Shown here piece by piece: positions 1-9,223 of a stretch of 34,682 nucleotides of DNA. Positions within the stretch are counted from its first letter, which is position 1, and each line of letters starts with the position of its first letter. A program made the position numbers and the translations under genes. The notes beneath the pieces are model-generated. The model worked only from the letters and a program-made list of their open reading frames with translations, was not told the origin of the DNA and made no database searches. The stretch is from Chloroflexota bacterium (lineage in GTDB: Bacteria; Chloroflexota; Anaerolineae; JAAEKA01): contig JAKQCW010000120.1 in NCBI GenBank assembly GCA_029558955.1, positions 1 to 34,682 on the forward strand, in the 5' to 3' direction.

Positions 1-14
1 CCCTGTCTCTATCT

Positions 15-43
15 TTGACTCAATCGCCTGCTTGTGCTAAAAT
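15..43 (+). promoter_or_regulatory. sigma70-type promoter of the tRNA operon
   Basis: TTGACT at 15-20, a 17-base spacer and TAAAAT at 38-43, with a TG one base before the -10 (extended -10). Predicted transcription start is near 50, about 25 bases before the first tRNA. Spacing and sequence are close to consensus; activity is inferred. Confidence 0.75.
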
Positions 44-74
44 GCAGCCGTCCTGAGGGATAGGAATCAACCCC

Positions 75-164
<90 letters not shown>

Positions 165-249
165 TGGCCGGCAATCAGTGACCGGTAAACGGTGACCTGT
201 CCAGACAACAGGCCACTTTCCGGCGACGGATTGCTGAACAATCACATAT

Positions 250-343
<94 letters not shown>

Positions 344-357
344 TGGTTGGATAGAGC

Positions 358-434
358 GTCCCAGTAGCTCAGTGGATTAGAGCGCTTCCCTGCGGAGGAA
401 GAGGCCACAGGTTCGAGTCCTGTCTGGGATACCA
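358..434 (+). tRNA. tRNA-Arg(GCG), CCA encoded
   Basis: Class I tRNA with acceptor stem 358-364/424-430 (G-T at the first pair), discriminator A431 and encoded CCA at 432-434. The D stem is 367-370/380-383 and the anticodon stem 385-389/397-401. The loop CTGCGGA gives anticodon GCG (392-394), which reads CGC/CGU arginine. The D-loop has GGA, consistent with the arginine identity base A20. Most bacteria use an ACG (inosine) anticodon for this box, so GCG is unusual. It is last in the tRNA operon, 6 bases before the terminator. Confidence 0.92.
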
Positions 435-440
435 ACGAAC

Positions 441-475
441 ACACCCCCTGGAAAGGTTCCAGGGGGTGTGTTTTT
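441..475 (+). terminator. Rho-independent terminator of the tRNA operon
   Basis: Perfect 13-base-pair stem (441-453 with 457-469), 3-base loop AGG, then G and TTTTT at 471-475. It directly follows tRNA-Arg. The opposite strand has no T-run, so it is a poor terminator for the converging gene that ends at 504. Confidence 0.92.
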
Positions 476-503
476 GTCGTGAAGTCCCGCTGCGCCCGAC
501 GTT

Positions 504-1007
504 TCAGATCAACTGCGCGCCGCAGTTGCCGCAGAACCGGTTGCCGGCCTGCAGTCGCTGCCCGCACTTGGGGCAGAAGTTGAGCGCGGCCTCGCCCACA
601 GCCACAGCCGCCGGCGTCATCGGCCCCGGTCCGCTGCCGTTGACGTGGCGCAGAGCCGCGATCTCGGCCTCCAGGCTGGCATCCAGCGCCGGGTCTGCCT
701 CCGCCTGCTTGAGCAGGGCGATCTGTTGCAGCACCGCGGCCGCGTTGCCGCGCAGGGTGCTGTCGAAAACCTTGTAGTCGGCCTCCGACACCTTGCCGAC
801 CTGAAAGTCGAAGCGCAGCTCACGGATGGCCTGATAGATGGAATCGCGCTGCGCTTGCAGCTCCACCAGCGGATCGGCCGTGGGCAGGGCCTCTTCGGCC
901 AGTTCAACGGCGGCCGGGGCGCGGCGCTCCTGAACCAGGGGCCAGGCCACGGCCACTGCCGCGATGCCCAGCAACAGCAGGGCGCCTGCAATGACGAACA
1001 AAGTCAT
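504..1007 (-). CDS. Membrane-anchored zinc-ribbon protein at the end of the ccm operon
   Basis: 167 aa. Residues 4-22 form one N-terminal membrane segment. About 45-120 is a helical, coiled-coil-like region rich in Q, R and E (QAQRDSIYQAIRELRFDFQ). The C-terminus is a zinc ribbon with C145/C148 and C159/C162. It lies 14 bases downstream of ccmF, in the place where some bacteria carry ccmI, so a role in cytochrome c maturation is plausible. I see no TPR repeats or other CcmI signature, so the exact function is unknown. The fusion of anchor, coil and ribbon may be lineage-specific. Confidence 0.85.
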   Translation of the reverse strand: MTLFVIAGALLLLGIAAVAVAWPLVQERRAPAAVELAEEALPTADPLVELQAQRDSIYQAIRELRFDFQVGKVSEADYKVFDSTLRGNAAAVLQQIALLKQAEADPALDASLEAEIAALRHVNGSGPGPMTPAAVAVGEAALNFCPKCGQRLQAGNRFCGNCGAQLI

Positions 1008-1021
1008 GGGTATTTACTCGA

Positions 1022-3091
<2,070 letters not shown>

Positions 3092-3101
3092 TTCAGACTC
3101 C

Positions 3102-3668
3102 TCATCCAGCGCCATCGCCCAACAGCTTGCGGATCTCCGCGCCCAACTCGGCGCGCGTCGTCGGGCCGACAAAGACCTTGGCGACGTTGCCTTGCTGGTC
3201 GATGACGAACGTCTCAGGCAGCCCCTGGACGCCATAGGCGTTGTAGATCCGCCCCTGAATGTCGGGGCCATTGGGATAGGTGATGCCGTATTGCTCCAGC
3301 CATTGCAGGTTCAGCGGCTCCTGGTCGAGATAATCGACGCCAACGAAGGCCACGCCCTGATCCTTGAAATCCTGCCAGGCCTGCTCCAGGTCGTCCGCCT
3401 CCCCTTTGCAGGAGACACACCAGGTGGACCAGAAGTTCAGCACCACCACCTGGCCGCCCAGCTCGGAGAGCTGGATCGTATCGCCGTCGAAGGTTGTCAG
3501 CGTGAAATCGGGAGCAGCGCCAGCCTCGACCCGCTTATCGCCGGCGATGAGCAGGCCGTACATCAGCAGCAGCACGAAGAAAGCGGCCAGACCGAGAATC
3601 GCCCAACGGCCGATGCCGCCCTTTTTTGCGGCCGGGGCGCCAGTGGGAGTCAACCCTGTGCCAGTCAT
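3102..3668 (-). CDS. ccmG: Membrane-anchored thioredoxin-like protein (CcmG/ResA type)
   Basis: 188 aa. Residues 22-42 are an N-terminal membrane anchor, followed by a TlpA/ResA-like thioredoxin fold facing outward. The redox motif is WCVSC (C84, C87), and the cis-proline loop is present (GLPETF). This family keeps the CXXCH cysteines of apocytochrome c reduced so that heme can be attached. AAGGAG sits 6 bases before the ATG. The position between ccmH and ccmF supports the CcmG role; ResA of system II is the main alternative by sequence alone. Confidence 0.92.
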   Translation of the reverse strand: MTGTGLTPTGAPAAKKGGIGRWAILGLAAFFVLLLMYGLLIAGDKRVEAGAAPDFTLTTFDGDTIQLSELGGQVVVLNFWSTWCVSCKGEADDLEQAWQDFKDQGVAFVGVDYLDQEPLNLQWLEQYGITYPNGPDIQGRIYNAYGVQGLPETFVIDQQGNVAKVFVGPTTRAELGAEIRKLLGDGAG

Positions 3669-3682
3669 CTTGCACTCCTTTC

Positions 3683-3727
3683 AATCAAGTCGAACAAGTC
3701 AATCAAGCCAGTCAAGTCAGTCAAGTT
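3683..3727 (+). repeat. 9-base tandem repeat at the ccmH stop codon
   Basis: About five imperfect copies of AGTCAAGTC, one of them 8 bases long, run from the ccmG-ccmH spacer into the last codons and stop codon of ccmH (stop at 3717-3719). On the minus strand this repeats TTGACT. Confidence 0.75.
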
Positions 3728-4283
3728 CTTCCAGTCCTGCCAGATCAGCATCGACCTGCGCCAGATACTCAGCCTGCCCGGCCGCGCGGCCCGATGCACT
3801 TTGGTCGGCCGCAGATGCAGCCGCCGGGGCCGCGGTCTGCGCCTTGGTCCAGCCGCGCAGAGTCCACAGCAGCCAGATGGCGCCGGCGATCAACGCCACC
3901 ACTGGCAACGCCCAGATCAGCCAGTTGAGCCCCTCGCGCGGCGGCTCGCCCAGCACAATCGGGCCATACTGCGCCACGAACTCCTGCTTGATCTGCTCTT
4001 TCGATGCGCCAGCCGTCAGCCTTTCGGCGATCACCTGGCGCATCTGCACGCAGGCCTGCAGCTCGCAGTTGTCCAGCCGCACGCCGTTGCACAGGGGGCA
4101 ATAGAGCTCGCGCGCGACGGTTTGGATCTGGTCCAGGGTGGGAGTGGGGGCTTCTTGCGCCTGGGCAACGGGGACGATCAGCGCCAGGCAGATCAACAGG
4201 GCGACCACGAGAGGTCGGCGCCTTCCTTCCCGCTTGCGCCGGTCGGCGAGGTCGAACTCGATCAGTTGGTCCATAGATGTCAT
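3717..4283 (-). CDS. ccmH: Cytochrome c maturation protein CcmH
   Basis: 188 aa. It has an N-terminal signal or anchor segment (about 24-42), the CcmH redox motif [14 protein letters not shown] (C62, C65), the helical region with [16 protein letters not shown], and a C-terminal membrane helix (about 121-141). CcmH acts with CcmF and CcmG in reducing apocytochrome c and ligating heme. An extra cysteine pair (C73, C78) follows the CXXC. Start 4283 is used; ATG at 4274 is an alternative because the ribosome-binding site is weak. It is the first gene of the four-gene operon. Confidence 0.93.
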   Translation of the reverse strand: MTSMDQLIEFDLADRRKREGRRRPLVVALLICLALIVPVAQAQEAPTPTLDQIQTVARELYCPLCNGVRLDNCELQACVQMRQVIAERLTAGASKEQIKQEFVAQYGPIVLGEPPREGLNWLIWALPVVALIAGAIWLLWTLRGWTKAQTAAPAAASAADQSASGRAAGQAEYLAQVDADLAGLEELD

Positions 4284-4323
4284 ACTTCACCGTTGAAGAT
4301 TTGTTCTTGGCAACACGAGCGCA

Positions 4324-4329
4324 ATTATA
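4324..4329 (-). promoter_or_regulatory. Extended -10 promoter for the ccm operon
   Basis: On the minus strand this reads TGG-TATAAT, a perfect -10 hexamer with an upstream TG. The predicted start is near 4317, leaving about 34 bases of leader before ccmH. No good -35 is visible at 16-18 bases, as expected for extended -10 promoters. Confidence 0.6.
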
Positions 4330-4374
4330 CCACAGATCGCGCAAATGCCTAGTCTGGCGTCATGTTATGGCGCG

Positions 4375-4442
4375 GAGTCGAGGCTTCAGCCGGGTCTGGA
4401 TGATGCAAGTTGAGCGTGCCAACCCCGCTGAAGCCTCGACTC
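4375..4442. repeat. Intergenic inverted repeat (GAGTCGAGGCTTCAGC)
   Basis: A 16-base perfect inverted repeat: 4375-4390 pairs with 4427-4442, with three more G-C pairs inside after one mismatch. A degenerate third arm lies at 4473-4490 (GAAGCCTTGACT core at 4477-4488), and the same 12-mer recurs at 13607-13618. It lies in the 346-base ccmH/L,D-transpeptidase spacer (4284-4629). That spacer otherwise holds only the two divergent promoters. Confidence 0.7.
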
Positions 4443-4527
4443 ACGTTTGGCAGCCGCCACATTTGAAGCGCTGGTCGAAGCCTTGACTCCTGGACAAAAC
4501 ACGAACGCTGACGCGAGATCGCGAGAT

Positions 4528-4556
4528 TTGACATTTGATCAGTTATTTGATACAAC
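4528..4556 (+). promoter_or_regulatory. Promoter of the L,D-transpeptidase gene
   Basis: Perfect TTGACA at 4528-4533, a 17-base spacer and TACAAC at 4551-4556, in an AT-rich patch of an otherwise GC-rich region. It leaves a leader of roughly 65 bases before the ATG at 4630. The -10 matches consensus at 4 of 6 bases. Confidence 0.6.
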
Positions 4557-4629
4557 ATAACATAAGCCGCGCGTCATGCCGGTCGTTCATTCTTTGTTTC
4601 CTGTTTGTTCTCATCATGGAGAGTCGAAG

Positions 4630-5469
4630 ATGCGCCCCACCTATCCCCTCAAATTAGCGATTCTGCTGGCCCTGCTCATTGCCTTGCTGCTGCCTGCCCT
4701 GCCCGCGGCCGCCGCGCCTGACTATCAGGGCGGCATTCACGTGGTTCAGCGCGGCGAAACGCTCAGCCAGATCGCCCGACGCTATGGCGTGAGCATGGCC
4801 GCACTGGCCCAGGCCAACGGCATCAGCAACCCGAACTTCATCTACTCCGGCCAGCGGCTGACCATCCCCGGCGCTTCGGGCGGCGCCAGCTCCGGCGGAT
4901 CGGCGGCCAGCGGCGTGCATGTGGTGCGCGCCGGCGAGAATCTGAGCAGCATCGCCGCCCGCTACGGCGTCACCGTGGCCGCCCTGGCCAGGGCCAACGG
5001 CATCGCCAACCCCAATCACATCTACGTCGGCCAGCGGCTGGCCATCGGATCGGGCGGCGCGGCCGCCGCCCCGCCGGCCGCCAGCCAGCCAGCCCCCAGC
5101 CAGCCAGCCGCCAGCAGCGGCCGCTGGATCGACATCAACCTGAGCAGCCAGACGCTGACCGCCTACGAAGGCAGCAGCCCCGTCTTCAGCACCCTGGTCA
5201 GCACCGGCTCGACCTTCGCCACCCCGGTGGGCACCTATTCCATTCTCTACCACGTTCAATCGCAGCGCATGACCGGCCCCGGCTACGATCTGCCCAACGT
5301 GCCCTGGGTGATGTACTTCACCAACCGGGGCCACGCGATCCACGGCGCCTACTGGCACAACAACTTCGGTCAGCCCATGAGCCACGGCTGCGTCAACATG
5401 CGCCCCGAAGAGGCGCGATGGCTCTACGAGTTTACCCCCAACGGCGCCCAGGTGGTGGTGCACTACTAA
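4630..5469 (+). CDS. Secreted LysM-LysM-L,D-transpeptidase (YkuD)
   Basis: 279 aa cell-wall enzyme. A signal peptide covers about residues 1-29, with cleavage near AAAAP. Two LysM peptidoglycan-binding domains span about 37-80 and 97-140, followed by an A/P/Q/S-rich linker (141-165) and a YkuD catalytic domain (166-279). The active-site signature is present: H238 and SHGCVNM with catalytic C254. Such enzymes make 3-3 peptidoglycan cross-links or attach proteins to the wall. The start is chosen at 4630 because GGAGAG lies 6 bases upstream and the signal peptide begins there; an upstream in-frame ATG at 4576 has neither. It is a single gene with its own promoter. Confidence 0.95.
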   Translation: MRPTYPLKLAILLALLIALLLPALPAAAAPDYQGGIHVVQRGETLSQIARRYGVSMAALAQANGISNPNFIYSGQRLTIPGASGGASSGGSAASGVHVVRAGENLSSIAARYGVTVAALARANGIANPNHIYVGQRLAIGSGGAAAAPPAASQPAPSQPAASSGRWIDINLSSQTLTAYEGSSPVFSTLVSTGSTFATPVGTYSILYHVQSQRMTGPGYDLPNVPWVMYFTNRGHAIHGAYWHNNFGQPMSHGCVNMRPEEARWLYEFTPNGAQVVVHY

Positions 5470-5541
5470 CGGCACGCCGCCGCGCGCTGGCCCGGTTTGG
5501 GCCAGCGCCGCGGCCGGGCCGACCAGGCCACTCGCTCTCAT

Positions 5542-5582
5542 CAAGAGGCCGCAAGTCGCTATCTGCGACTTGCGGCCTCTTG
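5542..5582. terminator. Strong hairpin between convergent genes
   Basis: 18-base-pair perfect stem (5542-5559 with 5565-5582) and 5-base loop TATCT. It sits between the end of the L,D-transpeptidase gene (5469) and the end of the epimerase gene on the other strand (5587). It lacks a clear T-run, so intrinsic termination is inferred from position and stem strength. Confidence 0.65.
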
Positions 5583-5586
5583 GCTT

Positions 5587-6528
5587 TCATCCCGCCACCG
5601 CCCGCTCCCGGGCAAACTGGGGGTCCTTGGCCAACAACTGTTTCAACCCCTCGCACAAACGGGTCCGGGGCTGATAGCCCAAAAGCTGGCGCGCCCGGCT
5701 CAGGTCGGCCACCAGGCGCGAGACGCCGCCCCGGCTGGTGTTGTTCACCACCGCCGGCTCCCGCCCGGTCACCGTCGCAATCTGCCGCACCAGGTCGCGC
5801 AGCGAAATCTCCTCGCCCGATCCAATGTTGATGATCTGGCCCACCGCGGCCTCGGTCTGGCTGGCCGTGGCCAAGCCGCGCACCACATCATCCACGTAGA
5901 CGAAGTCGCGGGTTTGGCGCCCGTCGCCGTGGATCACCAGCGATCCTCCATCCAGGGCGCGCTTGAGGAAAAGGGGCGCCACCGGCGCGTGGGAGGGTGG
6001 GATGCGCTGGCCCGGCCCGTAGGCGTTGAAAATGCGCAGCGCCACCGCCTCCAGGCCATAGAGCTTGCCCAGGGTGAAGAGATAGTGCTCGGCCGCGATC
6101 TTGCTGACGGCATAGGGTGAGCCGGGGTTGGGCCGCAGTTCCTCGTGCACCGGCTGGCCGGGCTGCTCGCCATAGACCGTGGCCGACGACGCCAGCACCA
6201 CCCGCCGCACCCCCACATCGCGCATGGCAGCCAGCAGCGCCACCGTGCCGCCCACGTTGACGTCGTTGTACTCCTGGGGATAGAGGATCGACTCCGACAC
6301 AGCCACGCGCGCGGCCAGGTGATAGACGCACTCCACCTCCTGCAGCTGCGTCCACAGCGTGGGCGCGTTGCGCACATCGCCGCGCGAGAAGAGCACGCGG
6401 CGATCCAGCCGGGCAGGGTCGCCAGCGCTCAAGTCATCCAGCACCCGCACAGCGTGACCATTGCTCACGAGGTGATTGGCCAGCGCAACTCCCAAAAAGC
6501 CGGCCCCTCCGGTGATCAGGTATCGCAT
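5587..6528 (-). CDS. NAD-dependent nucleotide-sugar epimerase/dehydratase
   Basis: 313 aa extended short-chain dehydrogenase (GalE-like). The N-terminal NAD-binding motif is GGAGFLG (residues 7-13), and the catalytic set is SS at 114-115 with Y139xxxK143 (SPYAVSK). The substrate region includes RIFNAYGPGQR and the later DFVYVDDVV. The family epimerises or dehydrates UDP- or dTDP-sugars for surface polysaccharides; the substrate cannot be set from sequence. Start 6528 is chosen because the Rossmann fold begins there and the -10 box lies 6 bases upstream, which suggests a leaderless mRNA. It has no same-strand neighbour. Confidence 0.93.
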   Translation of the reverse strand: MRYLITGGAGFLGVALANHLVSNGHAVRVLDDLSAGDPARLDRRVLFSRGDVRNAPTLWTQLQEVECVYHLAARVAVSESILYPQEYNDVNVGGTVALLAAMRDVGVRRVVLASSATVYGEQPGQPVHEELRPNPGSPYAVSKIAAEHYLFTLGKLYGLEAVALRIFNAYGPGQRIPPSHAPVAPLFLKRALDGGSLVIHGDGRQTRDFVYVDDVVRGLATASQTEAAVGQIINIGSGEEISLRDLVRQIATVTGREPAVVNNTSRGGVSRLVADLSRARQLLGYQPRTRLCEGLKQLLAKDPQFARERAVAG

Positions 6529-6534
6529 GGGCTG

Positions 6535-6540
6535 ATTATA
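6535..6540 (-). promoter_or_regulatory. -10 box placed for a leaderless epimerase mRNA
   Basis: Minus strand TGC-TATAAT-CAGCCC-ATG: a perfect extended -10 only 6 bases before the epimerase start codon. Initiation 7 bases downstream would fall on the A of ATG. No good -35 is visible. Confidence 0.55.
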
Positions 6541-6584
6541 GCACAGCCGTGGGCGCTGGCCTAAACTGCTGCTATCGATCATCG

Positions 6585-6732
6585 CCAGCAAAGGACTGAC
6601 AGTGCTCGTCTCCCCCGGCGCTGCGGGAGCAGTTGATCAGCACTGTCAGTCCTCACCACCAGCAAAGGACTGACAGTGCTCGTCTCCCCTGGCGCTGCGG
6701 GAGCAGTTGATCAGCACTGTCAGTCCTCAGAG
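6585..6732. repeat. Two 74-base direct copies of the AGGACTGACAGTGCT palindrome
   Basis: Each copy is an inverted repeat with 15-base perfect arms. Copy 1 arms are 6592-6606 and 6639-6653; copy 2 arms are 6666-6680 and 6713-6727. An inner CTCCC/GGGAG stem is present in both (6610-6614/6625-6629 in copy 1). I see one base difference inside the copies (CCCCC against CCCCT). GGCGCC followed by TTTTTT (6736-6746) comes next. The elements fill the spacer between two divergent genes. Confidence 0.93.
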
Positions 6733-6749
6733 GCGGCGCCTTTTTTAAC

Positions 6750-6778
6750 TTGAGTTATGTCGTCATCTATGCTACTAT
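6750..6778 (+). promoter_or_regulatory. Promoter placed for a leaderless methyltransferase-like mRNA
   Basis: TTGAGT at 6750-6755, a 17-base spacer and TACTAT at 6773-6778, then CCAGCC and ATG at 6785. No Shine-Dalgarno sequence is present. Transcription starting 7 bases after the -10 would begin at the start codon. Confidence 0.65.
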
Positions 6779-6784
6779 CCAGCC

Positions 6785-9223
6785 ATGACCGCCGCCGACA
6801 CCCAGATCACCTGGCCCGCGCCCTTCTGGCCCGACGCCCCCCCGCCCGCTGATCCGCTCTGGCCCACCGAGCAGACCCCCTGGTCAGGCCCGATGGTCGA
6901 GGCCGCCTTGCAGCAGTTCAGCCAGCCCGGCGACCTGGTGCTGGATCCCTTTGCCAGCCAGCCGGTGCTGGCGCGGGCGGCCAGCGCCAGCCGGCGGCGT
7001 CTCCTGCTCAACAACTCCAGCCCGGCCACGCTGCTGGGGGTGCTGGCCGGCGCCGCGCCCCCCGCGCCCGCCGTCACAGACCACGCCTTCAGCCGCATCG
7101 CCGATGCGCCGCGCCGCGGCCAAACCCTGGCCCATCACCTGGCCGCGCTCTACGAGACCATCTGTCCCGAATGCGCCCAATCCATCGTGGCCGAACGCTT
7201 CATCTGGGACCGCAGCATCGGCGAGCCGGTGGAGAAACGCTACCGCTGCCCGCACTGCGCCAGCCAGGGAGACGCGCCGGCCGACATGGTGGACGTGGCG
7301 CAGGTGTCGTCGCTGGAGGTGCGCGGCGCGGCTTATTGGGGCCTGCTCAGCCGGCTGGTCAAGCCTGGCGACCCCTTGACCGCCCAAGCCCGCAGCCTGC
7401 AAGACCTCTACCCGCCGCGCGCCCTGTTGGTGCTCAGCGAGCTGTTGACCGCCGCCGAGCAACGGCTGAGCGACCGCGAGGAGCTGCGCGCGGCCCGGGC
7501 CATGATCCTGCACGTCATGGCTGCCGGCCGGCCGGCGACCGCGCTGCATCCCCGGCCAGAGACAGCCCGCGTGCAGCCGCCGCGCCGTTTCGTGGAAAAC
7601 AACCTCTGGCTGGCCTTCGAGCACGCCTACCGCACCCTGCGCGGCCGCACCCCTGAGGAGCCGGCGCGCCGGGAACGTCCCCTGCCGCTGGCCGCAGACC
7701 TGGCCCGCCTGGCCGCGCCGGAGGGGGAAGGGCGCGTGCTGCCGCTGGCATTGACGACCGCCGAGCTGGCCGGACAGCTCACCCCCGGCAGCGTCGCCCT
7801 GATCCTGACCGAGCCGCCCCCCTTCGATCCGACGACCTATGCGCTCAACTTTCTCTGGACCGGCTGGCTCTTCGGCCGCGAGGCCGCCAACCGCCAACGC
7901 CTGGCCCTCACCATCGAGCAGTGGACCTGGGACTGGTACGCCCGTGCGGTGGCCGCCGCGCTGCGCACCCTGCGACCGACGCTGCAGCCAACCGGTCGCC
8001 TGGCGCTGGCCTTTGCCGATCAGTCGGCCCGGCGCGGGCTGGCAGTGCTGGCAGCCGCCGGCGCGGCCGGCTGGCGGCTGATGGCCCAGAGCAGCGACGC
8101 TCCTCTCTGCCCACTCACCGACCGCACCCACTGGCGTTTCGAGCTGAGCCCCGACGCGAGGCCGGCGCCAGAGGCCGCGCCCGATCTGGCAGAGCGGTTG
8201 CAACGCAGCGCGCAGCAGGCCGCCTGGCAACTGCTCGAGGCGCGCGCCGAGCCGGTTCCCCCAGCCCTGGTGCAGACCGCCTGCGCCGTGCGCTGGAGCG
8301 AGCTGGGCCTGCTGACTGAGCTGGCCCGCCACTCCGAGGGCGCGCGCCGCCCCATGAGCTTTCTGCTGGCCCAGATGCGCCTGGCCCTGCCGCGCGATCT
8401 GCCGCCGCCCAACCTGCTCTTTGCGCCAGCCGACCCGGCCAACCCGGCCCAGAGCGGGCTGTGGATGGCCGAGCAGCCGCCGGCTGGCGCGCCGCTGGCC
8501 GACCGGGTCGAGCGCTTCATCGCCCAGCAGTTGGCGGCCGGCCCGGCCACACGGCAGGCGCTGGCCGAAGCTGCCTACGCCGCCTTTCCCGGCTGGCAGA
8601 CGCCCGACGCCGCGCTGCTGGCCGCCTGCCTGGAGTCCTATGGCCAGGTGGAAGGGGACGCGCTGCGGCTGCGGCCAGAGGACGAAGCGGGGCGTCGCAG
8701 CGCAGACCTGGCCGAAATCCTGCACCTGCTGATCGGGCTGGGCCAACAACTGGGCTACGCCGTGCATCTGACGGCCCCCGTGGAGCAGTTGACCGCGTCT
8801 GATCTGCCGGCCCTCGACGCGCCGCCGGGCAGCCTGCACGACTGGGCGCCGGCCCACGTGATCTGGCGTCACCAAGGGGAGCCAGCCTTCGCCTTTGCCG
8901 TGGCGAGCCAGGCCAGCCTGCATCCCTGGTTGCTGCCCGCGTCCGAGGCGCTGGCCGGCTGTCCCCGCTACGTGGCCCTGCCTGGCGGCCGCGCCGGGCT
9001 GCTGGATTTCAAGCTGCGGCGCTGCCCACCCTGGCGCAGCCGGCTGGCCTGGACCGGCTGGGAATTCGTCAAGTTCCGCCACCTGCGCCAGTTGGCCGGC
9101 CAGCCAGGGCTGAACGCGGCGATCTTTCGGGCGCGCATCGGCCTGGACCCGATCATCACCCTGCCCGGCCAGCAGCTCGCTTTGTTTGAAATGGAAAGCC
9201 AAGGAGACCCCGATGAAGCTTGA
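6785..9223 (+). CDS. Divergent DNA-methyltransferase-like protein with zinc ribbon
   Basis: 812 aa. The N-terminal part resembles the AdoMet-binding end of N4/N6 methyltransferases: a helix, then GDLVLDPFAS (DPFA at 54-57), then NNSSPATLLGVLAG. A four-cysteine zinc ribbon follows (C127/C130, C155/C158). A candidate motif IV, TEPPPFDP near residues 341-348, stands where DPPY-type catalytic motifs normally occur. The C-terminal 400 residues are A/L/R-rich with no motif I recognise. Catalysis is uncertain because motifs I and IV are both altered (no GSGT). The last 11 bases overlap the next gene. The opposite strand also has a long open frame, but the promoter, motifs and coupling support this strand. 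Confidence 0.85.
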   Translation: MTAADTQITWPAPFWPDAPPPADPLWPTEQTPWSGPMVEAALQQFSQPGDLVLDPFASQPVLARAASASRRRLLLNNSSPATLLGVLAGAAPPAPAVTDHAFSRIADAPRRGQTLAHHLAALYETICPECAQSIVAERFIWDRSIGEPVEKRYRCPHCASQGDAPADMVDVAQVSSLEVRGAAYWGLLSRLVKPGDPLTAQARSLQDLYPPRALLVLSELLTAAEQRLSDREELRAARAMILHVMAAGRPATALHPRPETARVQPPRRFVENNLWLAFEHAYRTLRGRTPEEPARRERPLPLAADLARLAAPEGEGRVLPLALTTAELAGQLTPGSVALILTEPPPFDPTTYALNFLWTGWLFGREAANRQRLALTIEQWTWDWYARAVAAALRTLRPTLQPTGRLALAFADQSARRGLAVLAAAGAAGWRLMAQSSDAPLCPLTDRTHWRFELSPDARPAPEAAPDLAERLQRSAQQAAWQLLEARAEPVPPALVQTACAVRWSELGLLTELARHSEGARRPMSFLLAQMRLALPRDLPPPNLLFAPADPANPAQSGLWMAEQPPAGAPLADRVERFIAQQLAAGPATRQALAEAAYAAFPGWQTPDAALLAACLESYGQVEGDALRLRPEDEAGRRSADLAEILHLLIGLGQQLGYAVHLTAPVEQLTASDLPALDAPPGSLHDWAPAHVIWRHQGEPAFAFAVASQASLHPWLLPASEALAGCPRYVALPGGRAGLLDFKLRRCPPWRSRLAWTGWEFVKFRHLRQLAGQPGLNAAIFRARIGLDPIITLPGQQLALFEMESQGDPDEA

